43,701 bases of DNA from DASUFZ01 sp035541475 (lineage in GTDB: Bacteria; Myxococcota_A; UBA9160; SMWR01): assembly GCA_035541475.1 (NCBI GenBank), contig DATKND010000083.1, positions 1-43,701 on the forward strand, in the 5' to 3' direction. Shown piece by piece: positions 1 to 9,163 of this stretch. The number at the start of each line of letters is the position of its first letter. Position 1 is the first letter of the stretch. A model generated the notes under the pieces. The model did not search any database. It saw nothing but the letters and a program-made list of their open reading frames with translations, and was not told where the DNA came from. Made by a program: the position numbers and the translations under genes.

Positions 1-705
1 GCGGGCGGCGGCTACCGCAGCGCCGATACCGACGCCGCGCTGCTCGAGATGTTCGGGTACTTCGCGCGCGTGCTCGAGGCGCGACGGCGCGAGCCGCGAG
101 ACGACCTCGTCTCGACCCTGGCCTTCGGCGAGATCGAGGGCGATCGGCTCCGCGATCCCGAGATCCTGATGTTCTGCATCACCTTGCTTGCCGCCGGCAA
201 CGAGACCACCCGCAACCTGATCTCGGGCGGCGCGCTCCTCCTCGCCCGCCACCCGGACGAGCGGCGGAAGCTCGTGCAGAGCCCGGAGCTTCTCCCGGGC
301 GCGATCGAGGAGATGCTCCGCTGGTGGACCCCGGTGCAGAGCTTCATCCGCACGGCAACGGCCGACACGACGATCCGCGGCCGCCACGTCCGCGAGGGCG
401 ACAAGCTGCTCCTCCTCTACGCGTCCGCCAACCGGGACGAAGAGGTGTGGGGCGAGGACTCCGACCGCTTCGACGTCACGCGCGATCACACCCGCAGGCG
501 TCATCTGGCCTTCGGATTCGGCGAGCACGTCTGCCTCGGCGCGCCGCTCGCACGCCTCGAGGCCCGGGTGGTGATGGAGGAGCTGCTCGGGCGCTTCCCC
601 GAGTTCGAGCTGGCCGGTCCTCCGGAGATGCTGCACTCCCGACTGATGCACGGTGTCGAAGGGCTGCCGGTCGCAGTTCGGGATGCGCACCCGCGGGGTG
701 TGTGA
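1..705 (+). CDS. Cytochrome P450, C-terminal part (5' end outside window)
   Basis: The reading frame is open from base 1, so the start lies outside the window; 234 residues are visible. Three P450 landmarks occur in order. The I-helix oxygen-activation motif AGNETT is near visible residues 65-70. The K-helix ExxR (EEMLR) is near 104-108. The heme loop FGFGEHVCLG is at 171-180, with Cys178 as the expected thiolate ligand. The absence of membrane segments and the HxCxG loop fit soluble bacterial class I P450s, which need a ferredoxin and reductase; neither is visible here. The substrate cannot be read from this part. The next gene starts 53 bases downstream with its own strong ribosome site, so co-transcription is possible but not shown. 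Confidence 0.93.
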   Translation, partial: AGGGYRSADTDAALLEMFGYFARVLEARRREPRDDLVSTLAFGEIEGDRLRDPEILMFCITLLAAGNETTRNLISGGALLLARHPDERRKLVQSPELLPGAIEEMLRWWTPVQSFIRTATADTTIRGRHVREGDKLLLLYASANRDEEVWGEDSDRFDVTRDHTRRRHLAFGFGEHVCLGAPLARLEARVVMEELLGRFPEFELAGPPEMLHSRLMHGVEGLPVAVRDAHPRGV

Positions 706-741
706 GCAGTCTCCCGAGACCTGGCTGAACCCGCCGACGTC

Positions 742-749
742 GAAGGAGG
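742..749 (+). promoter_or_regulatory. Strong Shine-Dalgarno of the moxR gene
   Basis: GAAGGAGG lies 9 bases before the ATG at 759. It is close to a full anti-Shine-Dalgarno match and fixes the start of the MoxR-type ATPase. Confidence 0.75.
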
Positions 750-758
750 CATTTCGAG

Positions 759-1760
<1,002 letters not shown>

Positions 1761-1768
1761 GCAGCTCG

Positions 1769-2713
1769 ATGCAGCCCGCGCACGCCGCCCGCACCCGACA
1801 CGTGGGGTCGCCGATCGTCGCCAGCCTCGGCGAGCTGATCGCGCTGCGGAGCGCCGCCCTTCGCATCGACCTCGAGTCGCTGCGGAGCTCGCGCGCGAAG
1901 GCGCTCCTCGCCGGTCCCTATCACTCGCCCTTCCGCGGCCGCGGCATCGAGTTCGACGAGGTTCGCGCCTATCAACCGGGAGACGACGCGCGCTTCATCG
2001 ACTGGCGCGTCTCGGCGCGCCGCGGGCGGGTCTACACCAAGCTCTTCCACGAGGAGCGCGAGCGGCCGGTGCTCTTCCTGGTGGACCAGGGTCCCACGAT
2101 GCGCTTCGGCACGCGGTGCTGCTTCAAGTCGGTCGCGGCGGCTCGCGCCGCCGCGACGCTCGCGTGGGCCGCGCGCATCGGCTCCGACCGCGTCGGCGGC
2201 GTGATCGTGTCGCCGCAGGGCCGGATCGAGCATCCCGCCGAGCGGAGGCAGCGCCACCTGCTGCGCTGGCTCGAGGCCCTCTCTCGCGCGAGCGGCGAGG
2301 CGGGTGACACTGCGATCGCTCTCTCCGCCTCGATCGCGCGCCTCGACGCGCTCGCGCCGTCGGGCAGCCACGCGATCCTGCTGAGCGACTTCTACGGCCT
2401 CGACGCGCCGGCACGCGACGCGATCGCGCGGCTCGCGCGGCGCCGCCACGTGAGCTGCGTCCAGATCTTCGACGCGCTCGAGGCCGAGGCGCCGCCGCCC
2501 GGGCGCTACCGCGTCTCCGACGGCACGAACATCCGCGCGCTCGAGGCCGGCAATCGCGCGACGCGCGAGCGCTGGGGCCGGCAGTTCGAGGCGCGACGCG
2601 AGTCGCTGCGGCAGCTCTGTGTCGAGCAGCGCATTCCGCTGCTGTGCCTGCGCAACGACCAGGCGATCGAGGACGTGCTCGGCGCGCGCATGACGCGGAG
2701 GGCGCACGCGTGA
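1769..2713 (+). CDS. DUF58 domain protein (MoxR operon)
   Basis: A 314-residue protein from the ATG at 1769, eight bases after the moxR stop; the frame is open further upstream but there it overlaps moxR. The DUF58 signature is clear: DEVRAYQPGDDARFIDWR near residues 63-80, then a degenerate VWA-like fold with VLFLVDQGPTM. DUF58 proteins nearly always sit directly after moxR, and their role with the ATPase is not biochemically settled. The GTG start of the next gene overlaps its stop (GTGA at 2710-2713), so the two are translationally coupled. Confidence 0.9.
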   Translation: MQPAHAARTRHVGSPIVASLGELIALRSAALRIDLESLRSSRAKALLAGPYHSPFRGRGIEFDEVRAYQPGDDARFIDWRVSARRGRVYTKLFHEERERPVLFLVDQGPTMRFGTRCCFKSVAAARAAATLAWAARIGSDRVGGVIVSPQGRIEHPAERRQRHLLRWLEALSRASGEAGDTAIALSASIARLDALAPSGSHAILLSDFYGLDAPARDAIARLARRRHVSCVQIFDALEAEAPPPGRYRVSDGTNIRALEAGNRATRERWGRQFEARRESLRQLCVEQRIPLLCLRNDQAIEDVLGARMTRRAHA

Positions 2714-3201
2714 ACCCCGCGCCGGACGCGCTCGCAGGGCTGCGCGACATCCACCTGCCGGCTCCCGTTCCGTTCTGGCCACCGGCGCCGGGCTGGTGGA
2801 TCGTCGCGGCGCTCGCGCTGCTCGCAGCGATCGGCCTCGCGCTGTGGTTGCGCGCGCGCAGGCGCAGCGCGCGGCGCGCCGCGAGACTCGAGCTCGATGC
2901 GCTCGCGCGCGCCTTCGCCGAAGGCCGCGCCGTCGCGAGCCTCGCGCAGGATCTCTCGGCGCTGCTGCGCCGCGTCGCGCTCGCGCGCTTCCCGCGCGAG
3001 CAGGTGGCGGCGCTCCACGGCGCGCGCTGGCTCGAGTTCCTCGAGCGGAGCGCGCGCGGCGGCTTTCCTCGCGACGTCGCCGAGGCGCTCGAAGCGGCGC
3101 TCTATCGGCAGGCGCAGCCCGCCGCGAGCGACGCGCGCGAGCGCGAGCAGGCGGAGCGCTGGCTCGTCGCCGTGCGCCGCTGGATCGGAGCCGCGGCATG
3201 A
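2710..3201 (+). CDS. DUF4381 membrane protein of the Bat operon
   Basis: A 163-residue protein starting at GTG 2710, which overlaps the previous stop as GTGA. A single membrane segment (GWWIVAALALLAAIGLALWL, about residues 28-47) is followed by an Arg-rich, largely helical cytoplasmic part. The N-terminal pattern (LRDIHLPAPVPFWPPAPGWW) is characteristic of DUF4381, found between DUF58 and BatA genes. Function is unknown; by position it may anchor or scaffold the MoxR/VWA complex at the membrane. Its stop overlaps the next ATG (ATGA at 3198-3201). Confidence 0.85.
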   Translation: MNPAPDALAGLRDIHLPAPVPFWPPAPGWWIVAALALLAAIGLALWLRARRRSARRAARLELDALARAFAEGRAVASLAQDLSALLRRVALARFPREQVAALHGARWLEFLERSARGGFPRDVAEALEAALYRQAQPAASDAREREQAERWLVAVRRWIGAAA

Positions 3202-4241
3202 TCGAGCTGAAGCTCCCGTGGATGCTCGCGCTGCTGCCGCTCCCGCTGCTCGCGTGGTGGCTCCTCCCGCGCGCGGGCGAGGCGCGCGACGGCGCGCTGC
3301 GCGTCCCCTTCTACGCCGGTCTCTCGGAGCTGCCCGGCGCGTCGGGCGTCTCGCGCGGCGCGCGGGGCGCCGCCGTCGTCGCGCTGAAGGCTCTAGCGTG
3401 GGGACTCCTCGTGCTCGCGGCCGCGCAGCCGCAGTGGATCGGCGAGCCCGTGCCGGTCGAGACCCGCGGCCGCGATCTCATGCTCGCGCTCGACCTCTCG
3501 CAGAGCATGGAGCGCGAGGACTTCGAGATGGGCGGCCGGTCCGCGAGCCGACACGACGTGGTGTCGGCCGTCGCAAAGCGCTTCATCGAGGCGCGCGAGG
3601 GCGACCGCGTCGGCCTGATCCTCTTCGGCTCTCGCGCCTATCTCCAGGCGCCGATCACGCCCGATCGCAAGACCGTCGCGCAGCTCGTCGACGAGAGCGA
3701 GATCGGGCTCGCCGGCCGCGAGACCGCCATCGGCGACGCGATCGGGCTCGCGGTCAAGCACCTGCGCGAGCGCCCGGCCGAGCAGCGCGTGCTGATCCTG
3801 CTCTCGGACGGCGCGAGCAACGCCGGCATCGCGGATCCCGTGCAGGCCGCCGACCTCGCGAAGGAAGCCGGCGTCCGCATCTACACGATCGGCGTCGGCA
3901 CCGACACGAGCGTGGTGCAGACGCCGTTCGGGCCGCGCATGATCCGGGGCGATGACGTCGACGAGGCGACGCTGAAAAAGGTCGCCGAGAAGACGGGCGG
4001 TCTCTACTTCCGCGCGCGCGACACCGAGGGCCTCGTGCGCATCTACCAGCAGATCGACGTGCTCGAGCCGACGCTCGGCGCCGAGGCCGTCGTGCGCCCG
4101 CAGCGCTCGCTCTTCCACTGGCCGCTCGCCGGGTCGCTGGCGCTGGCGGGACTCCTCGTGCTCGTCCGCGCGCTGCGCCCAGTCGCGGCTCGCATGTCGG
4201 TCCGCGGCGGCGAGCTCCGCCCGGCCTCGCGGAGCGCCTAG
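3198..4241 (+). CDS. BatA-type membrane VWA protein
   Basis: A 347-residue protein starting at ATG 3198 inside an ATGA overlap. It has two N-terminal hydrophobic segments (about residues 4-22 and 57-76), a VWA domain (about 90-290) and a C-terminal membrane segment (about 305-325). The metal-ion-dependent adhesion site is intact: D99-x-S101-x-S103 in LDLSQSM, with a later Asp in LLSDGASNAG. This topology matches the Bacteroides aerotolerance protein BatA. Function in the family is poorly known (envelope stress, aerotolerance, complex assembly). It probably pairs with the following BatB/C-like protein and is handled by the MoxR ATPase. Confidence 0.9.
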   Translation: MIELKLPWMLALLPLPLLAWWLLPRAGEARDGALRVPFYAGLSELPGASGVSRGARGAAVVALKALAWGLLVLAAAQPQWIGEPVPVETRGRDLMLALDLSQSMEREDFEMGGRSASRHDVVSAVAKRFIEAREGDRVGLILFGSRAYLQAPITPDRKTVAQLVDESEIGLAGRETAIGDAIGLAVKHLRERPAEQRVLILLSDGASNAGIADPVQAADLAKEAGVRIYTIGVGTDTSVVQTPFGPRMIRGDDVDEATLKKVAEKTGGLYFRARDTEGLVRIYQQIDVLEPTLGAEAVVRPQRSLFHWPLAGSLALAGLLVLVRALRPVAARMSVRGGELRPASRSA

Positions 4242-4242
4242 C

Positions 4243-6129
4243 ATGCTGCCCGAGGGTTTCCACTTCCTGCGTCCCGACTGGCTGCTCGCCGCTCCGGCGA
4301 TCGTGCCGCTGGTGTGGCTGGCGCGGCAAGGCGCCGCCGCCGCGAGCGCGTGGCGACGCGTCTGCGACCCCGAGCTCTTCGAGCACCTCGTAGCAAAGGA
4401 GCGCGGGCGCGCTCCGCGCTGGCCGCTCTTCGCGCTCGTCGCCGGCTGGGTGGTGTCGTGCGTCGCGCTCGCGGGACCGGCGTGGGAGCGCCTGCCTCAG
4501 CCGAGCTTCGCGTCGCCGACGAGCACCGTCCTCGTGCTGAACCTCTCGCATTCGATGGACGCGACCGACGTCGAGCCGAGCCGGCTCGGGCGCGCGCGCT
4601 TCGAGCTGCTGGACGCGCTCGCCGCCCGCGGCGACGAGCGCCTCGGGCTCGTGATCTTCTCGGAAGAGCCCTACACGGTGACGCCGCTCTGCGACGACCC
4701 GTCCGTGATCGCCGCGCAGGTGCCGGTGCTCGCGACGAACCTGATGCCCGGGCGCGGCGCGCGCGTGGACCGCGCGATCAACCACGCGTCCGAGCTGCTC
4801 TCGCGAGCCGGCGCTGTGTCGGGCCGCATCCTGCTCCTCAGCGACAGCGCGGGCGACGACCCGGCCGCCGCCGCGGCCGCCGCCGCGCGCGCCGCATCGG
4901 CGGGGCATCCCGTGTCGGTGCTCGGTGTCGGCACCGAGCAGGGCGGCCCGCTGCCCGGGCGCCGCGGCTTCGAGCGCGACGCGCTCGGCAATCCGATCGT
5001 CGTGAAGCTCGAGCGCAGGGCGCTCGAGGCGGTGGCAAACGCGGGTCACGGTCGCTTCGCCGAGGCGCGCCCCGACGACGTCGATCTCGAGACCGTGATG
5101 CCCGCGGTCGAGCCGGGGCCTGGCTTCGCGGGCGAGCTCACCGCGACGAGCGTCCGCGCCGACACGTGGCGCGACATGGGCGCGTGGCTCCTCGTCGTCC
5201 CGCTCTGCCTGGCGCCCTTCGCGTTCCGCAAGGGCTGGGCGTCCGCGCTGGCGCTGCTCGTCTTCTGCGGCATCTCGATGAGCGCGCCCGCTCCCGCGCG
5301 GGCGGCGGGTCTCGCGGACTGGTTCTCGAGGCCCGACCAGCAAGGGGCGAAGGCCTTCGCGGAGGGACGTCCCGCCGACGCCGCGAAGCTCTTCGAAGAC
5401 CCGGCGTGGCGCGCGGCCGCGCTCTATCGCGCGCAGGACTACGAGGGCGCCGCCGAGGCGCTGCGAGATCAGAAGGAGCCCGAGGCCCGCTACAACCTCG
5501 GCAACGCGCTCGCGCGCGGAGGTCACCTCGAAGAGGCACTCGCCGCGTACGACGAGACGCTCGCGGCCAGGCCCGATCACGCCGACGCGCGCTTCAACCG
5601 CGATCTCGTCGCGAAGCTGCTCGAGCAGCAGAAGCAGCAGCAACAGGATCAGCAGGGGAATCGGGGCGACAAGAAGCAGGACTCGCAGCAGGGCCAGCAG
5701 CAGGGCGACTCCTCGCAGAAGCAGGATTCGCAGCCGCAGGGGCAGCAGGCGTCCCAGGATTCGCAGTCGCAGGGCGACGGCTCGCAGCAGTCGGAATCGG
5801 CGAAGGACGGCGACGGCAAGCAGCAGGGCACGCAGGGCGCGTCGGACGAGAAGCCGACCCGATCCGACGCGGGACAGCAGCAACAGCAGGCGCAGCAGAA
5901 ACCGTCGGACCCGTCGCACGATCCGGCGCAGGCGGCGGCCGATGCGACCGGCGAGGCGAGCTCGAAGCCGGGTGAGCACGAGGCCGCCGCGGACGAGAGC
6001 GCTGGCCCTCACAACGAGCGCGAGCTCGCGCTCGAGCGCTGGCTCGCGCGCATCACCGATGATCCGGGCGGTCTGCTGCGCGAGAAGCTCCGGCGCGAGT
6101 ACGCGAAGCGCCGCTACGAGAGCCGCTGA
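4243..6129 (+). CDS. BatB/BatC fusion: VWA domain plus TPR and Gln-rich tail
   Basis: A 628-residue protein starting one base after the previous stop. It has N-terminal membrane segments, a VWA domain (about residues 90-275), a membrane segment near 320, then TPR-type helices (EARYNLGNALARGGHLEEAL near 410-430). A Gln/Ser/Asp-rich low-complexity stretch (about 465-570) follows, and a conserved BatC-like end (WLARITDDPGGLLREKL). BatB and BatC are usually separate genes, so this is a fusion. The metal site is altered: where BatA has DLSQS, this protein has NLSHS with Asn100 in the first Asp position, so metal binding may be weakened or lost. The Asp in LLLSDSAGDD is kept. Confidence 0.9.
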   Translation: MLPEGFHFLRPDWLLAAPAIVPLVWLARQGAAAASAWRRVCDPELFEHLVAKERGRAPRWPLFALVAGWVVSCVALAGPAWERLPQPSFASPTSTVLVLNLSHSMDATDVEPSRLGRARFELLDALAARGDERLGLVIFSEEPYTVTPLCDDPSVIAAQVPVLATNLMPGRGARVDRAINHASELLSRAGAVSGRILLLSDSAGDDPAAAAAAAARAASAGHPVSVLGVGTEQGGPLPGRRGFERDALGNPIVVKLERRALEAVANAGHGRFAEARPDDVDLETVMPAVEPGPGFAGELTATSVRADTWRDMGAWLLVVPLCLAPFAFRKGWASALALLVFCGISMSAPAPARAAGLADWFSRPDQQGAKAFAEGRPADAAKLFEDPAWRAAALYRAQDYEGAAEALRDQKEPEARYNLGNALARGGHLEEALAAYDETLAARPDHADARFNRDLVAKLLEQQKQQQQDQQGNRGDKKQDSQQGQQQGDSSQKQDSQPQGQQASQDSQSQGDGSQQSESAKDGDGKQQGTQGASDEKPTRSDAGQQQQQAQQKPSDPSHDPAQAAADATGEASSKPGEHEAAADESAGPHNERELALERWLARITDDPGGLLREKLRREYAKRRYESR

Positions 6130-6142
6130 GGAGAAGGAGACG

Positions 6143-7993
6143 ATGACCTCGATGCGACGATCCCGGCACCTGCTCGCCGCGGCCTGTGCGGCGGCGCTCG
6201 CCGCTCCGGCGCTCGCTGCGGACCTCGAGACGCACCTCGAGCGCACGCACGTCGAGGCGGGAGAGAGCGTGCAGCTCGTGATCCGCGAGCAGGGAGGCGG
6301 GAGCGGCTCGCAGCCGGATCTCTCGCCGCTCTCGCAGGACTTCGAGGTGCTCGATGTGTCGCAGAGCCAGCGCACGGAGATCCGCAACTTCGACGTCCAG
6401 CGCACACACGACTGGGTCGTCACGCTCTCGCCGCGGCGCGCGGGCCGGCTCGAGATCCCGCCGATCCAGGTCGGCTCCGATCGCTCGCAGGCGCTGACCC
6501 TCGAGGTCGGCGGCGCGAGCCCGCCGGGCGCGCCCGACGGCGGCTCCGTCGCGGACGAGCCCGCGAAGTCGGGCGTCTTCGTGGAGGCGCAGGTCGACGA
6601 CCCGCATCCCTTCGTGCAGGGCCGCAGCGTCCTGACCTTGCGCGTCTTCGCGCGCGAGGGAATCGTCGAGGCTTCGCTCGCCGAGCCAGAGATCCAGGGC
6701 GCGATCGTCGAGCGCGTCGGAGACGACGAGCGCTCGGAGCGAACGATCGGCGGCGAGCGCTACGACGTCGTCGAGCGCCGCTACTCGGTCGTGCCGCAGC
6801 AGAGCGGCCGACTCGAGATCCCACCCGTCTCGCTGGATGCCGTCGTGCGCGAGGCGGCGCCTCGCGTGAGCCGCGGATTCGGCGGCGCCTTCGCGGATCC
6901 CTTCCACGACTTCTTCGGCAACGGCTTCGGCTCGTTGCCGCGCATGGGCTCCTTGATCGATCAGTTCTTCGGCTCGCGCAACCGCCGCCTGCGCGTGCGC
7001 AGCGACGCGATCTCGCTCGACGTGAAGCCCATCCCGCCCGGCGTCGAGATCGCGCACTGGCTGCCCGCTCACGGGCTCGAGCTGAGCGAGACGTGGAGCC
7101 CGGATCCCGGCTCGCTCCACGTCGGCGAGCAGGTGACGCGCACCGTGATCGTGCGCGCGGCGGGCGTGGCGCCGAGCCAGCTCCCGGATCTCGCGGGCCC
7201 GCGAGTCGACGGCCTGAAGCAGTACGCCGAGCCGGCGAGCACGGCGAGCCGCGAGATCGCCGGCTCGCTCTGGTCGGTGAAGCAGCAGGCGAGCGTGCTC
7301 GTGCCGACGCAGCCGGGGACGCTCGAGCTGCCCGCCGTCGAGATCGCCTGGTACGACGTCCAGGCGAACGAGCCGCGCACGGCGACGCTCCCTGCGCGCA
7401 CGTTCGAAGTGCTGCCGGCGCCGGGCGCCGCGGCTCCGGCCTCCCCGACGCCGGCTGCGGCGACGTCCGCCGACTCGCCCGCGCAGGCCGCCGCGCCCGG
7501 GGTCGTGGAGACCTTCGCGACCGGTCCGCTCGACTGGCGCCTCGCCGCGGCGGTCGGCGCGGGAATCGGCGCCGCGGTCTCGGCGGGCGCGCTGCTCGCG
7601 CGAAGGCGAACACGGCTTCGCGCGGCGGATGATTCGCCGAATGCGGCGAGGCCGACACCGTCTGGAGACGCCCGCCCGCGCGCCCTCGCGGCGGCCTTCG
7701 AGCAGGCTTGTCGCTCGAACGACGCCGTCGCGGCGGCGGCAGCGCTGGTCGCGTGGGGCCGCGCTCGCTTCGCCGACGCGGCGCCGAACACGGCGGGCGA
7801 GGTGGCCGAGCGCCTCGGCGATGCCGCGCTTCGCGCGGAGATCGATGCGCTGAACGCGTCGCGTTACTCCGCGGCCGGCCCGACGTGGCAGGGCGATGCG
7901 CTGCTCGCCGCCTGGCGAGCAGCGCGCGAGCGCAAGCCGGCGCGCGCACCGCGCGGATCAGGCCCGCTGCCGGCCCTGTATCCGACGCGGTGA
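6143..7993 (+). CDS. BatD-family protein
   Basis: A 616-residue protein starting at ATG 6143, with the purine-rich GAGGAGAAGGAGA just upstream as ribosome site. A signal peptide (hydrophobic core LLAAACAAALAAPALAA) is followed by a long periplasmic region with BatD features such as HVEAGESVQLVIR and repeated Ig-like beta segments (RRAGRLEIPPIQVGS and QQSGRLEIPPVSLDA). One membrane segment lies near 463-484 (AAAVGAGIGAAVSAGALLA), then a cytoplasmic tail of about 130 residues. It closes the operon; the next feature is on the other strand. BatD is thought to be the periplasmic partner of BatA/B. Confidence 0.88.
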   Translation: MTSMRRSRHLLAAACAAALAAPALAADLETHLERTHVEAGESVQLVIREQGGGSGSQPDLSPLSQDFEVLDVSQSQRTEIRNFDVQRTHDWVVTLSPRRAGRLEIPPIQVGSDRSQALTLEVGGASPPGAPDGGSVADEPAKSGVFVEAQVDDPHPFVQGRSVLTLRVFAREGIVEASLAEPEIQGAIVERVGDDERSERTIGGERYDVVERRYSVVPQQSGRLEIPPVSLDAVVREAAPRVSRGFGGAFADPFHDFFGNGFGSLPRMGSLIDQFFGSRNRRLRVRSDAISLDVKPIPPGVEIAHWLPAHGLELSETWSPDPGSLHVGEQVTRTVIVRAAGVAPSQLPDLAGPRVDGLKQYAEPASTASREIAGSLWSVKQQASVLVPTQPGTLELPAVEIAWYDVQANEPRTATLPARTFEVLPAPGAAAPASPTPAAATSADSPAQAAAPGVVETFATGPLDWRLAAAVGAGIGAAVSAGALLARRRTRLRAADDSPNAARPTPSGDARPRALAAAFEQACRSNDAVAAAAALVAWGRARFADAAPNTAGEVAERLGDAALRAEIDALNASRYSAAGPTWQGDALLAAWRAARERKPARAPRGSGPLPALYPTR

Positions 7994-8030
7994 GCGCCGG
8001 TGCTCGCGAGAACGCGCCGCCGCGCCGCGA

Positions 8031-8590
8031 CTAACGAGAGCGGTGCGCCGCAGCGCCAGCAAGAGCAGGCCCGATCGCCAGCAGGCTGCTGGTGTCGGGC
8101 TCGGGCACGGCCGCGACCACCCACGCGTTGCCGAGGACCGTGGCGACCTGCGTGGTCGGGTGGATCGCGTCCCAGAACGCGTAGGCGTTGCAGGTGTTGG
8201 GGCCGGCCGGATCCGGCGCGCCGGAGCCGAGACAGGTCTGTGTCAGGTCGAGACCGAGCGGCAGCCCGTACGCCGTCGGATTCGCGACCACATCGTTGAA
8301 GAGAGCCATCACGTCGTACTTCAAGATGTTGGTGCCCGGCAGCGCCGCGAAGAGCGAGTTCGTGAGCTGCTGGCTGAGGGCGAGGCCCGCGGCCTGCGCG
8401 GCGGGTCCGGCGGCGATCGCGCTGGGAGTCCCGCCCACGTTGCCGACGCCTGCGACGAGGAAGTACTGCGCACCGGCGGCCTCGAGCACGCTCACCTGCG
8501 TGATGATGGCCGTGACCGCGGCCGTGATGGTGGCCGCGGTGGGAGGCCCGACAGGATGTCGAAGACGTCATTGCCGCCGGCGTCGAAGCA
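8031..8590 (-). pseudogene. Decayed SGNH/GDSL esterase with PEP-CTERM tail
   Basis: The longest open piece (8031-8495, 154 residues) lacks the start of the protein. It ends in a PEP-CTERM sorting signal: VPEPDTSS, a short hydrophobic stretch, then Arg residues. AFWDAIHPTTQVATVLG is the SGNH block V with the catalytic Asp and His. Upstream, in a different frame (about 8549-8596), the block III motif GGNDVFDIL is readable; it runs into an in-frame stop at 8597-8599 on its N-terminal side. The frame must shift near 8548 to join the two. The Ser-containing block I is absent. I read this as the C-terminal half of a secreted plastid-lipase-like SGNH hydrolase, truncated and frameshifted. Confidence 0.72.
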
Positions 8591-8800
8591 AGGGGATCAA
8601 TCGATCATTGCGAGATTTGTAATCCGCCGGTCCGTCGGTGCAGGCTCTCGAAATGAAATGTGGATGCACCACCGAGCTGTGACAGGATTGAAATCTGAAG
8701 CGCGTCTTCCAGGCCGCGAGGCGCCAGCCGATGGCTATGTTGGTCGGTCCAGGAGCCGGGGTCGGGAGCCGTTACTTTTCCGAGACGGAGCGGACTTACC
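8591..8800. other. Lower-GC stretch without a recognised gene
   Basis: These roughly 210 bases are visibly less GC-rich than the surroundings (for example around 8598-8700). They lie between the truncated esterase remnant and the fragment-like gene at 8801. No convincing gene, RNA or insertion-sequence end is visible. They may mark an old recombination junction. Confidence 0.35.
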
Positions 8801-9163
8801 ATGCGACACCAGATGGCGGTACCCGCTCGACACCGATTCTTCGGGCTCGATTCCGCCGATCGCTACGACCGGAACGGCGACCTCGCGACGCTCGAGTTCC
8901 TCTACAACTCGGTCACCTACGTGACCCGACCCGGTGTCATCCGCATGCTGCGCGAGTGCGGCTTCAGCCTGGTGCGCAAGGAGCAGATCGACGCGTTCGC
9001 CCGTGACCCCTCCAGAATTCCGACCGGCTGGAAGCGCTGGCTGGCGACCCGGCTGCAGCGCGTGCTCTCCGCCGAGACGCTGTCCTCGCTCGCGTTCGCC
9101 TCGCAGGAGCTGCGAAGTCTTTGCGCCAGCCTGGTCTACGAGATCGTCAGGAAGCCGGCGTGA
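8801..9163 (+). CDS. Uncharacterised 120-residue protein, possibly a methyltransferase C-terminal fragment
   Basis: The first dozen residues look unstructured. The body reads like the end of a larger enzyme: YVTRPGVIRMLRECGFSLVR resembles the helix before strand 6 of class I methyltransferases, and LVYEIVRKPA resembles their last strand. No SAM-binding glycine motif is present in the open frame. With the broken esterase beside it and the atypical base composition just upstream, it may be a 3' remnant rather than a whole gene. Its stop overlaps the GTG of the following repeat protein (GTGA at 9160-9163). Function is not recognised. Confidence 0.5.
   Translation: MRHQMAVPARHRFFGLDSADRYDRNGDLATLEFLYNSVTYVTRPGVIRMLRECGFSLVRKEQIDAFARDPSRIPTGWKRWLATRLQRVLSAETLSSLAFASQELRSLCASLVYEIVRKPA

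Noticed and set aside
5630..5900. CAG-rich stretch as a DNA-level tandem repeat or regulatory element
   Set aside because: It codes for the Gln/Ser/Asp-rich linker in frame and has no regular period.
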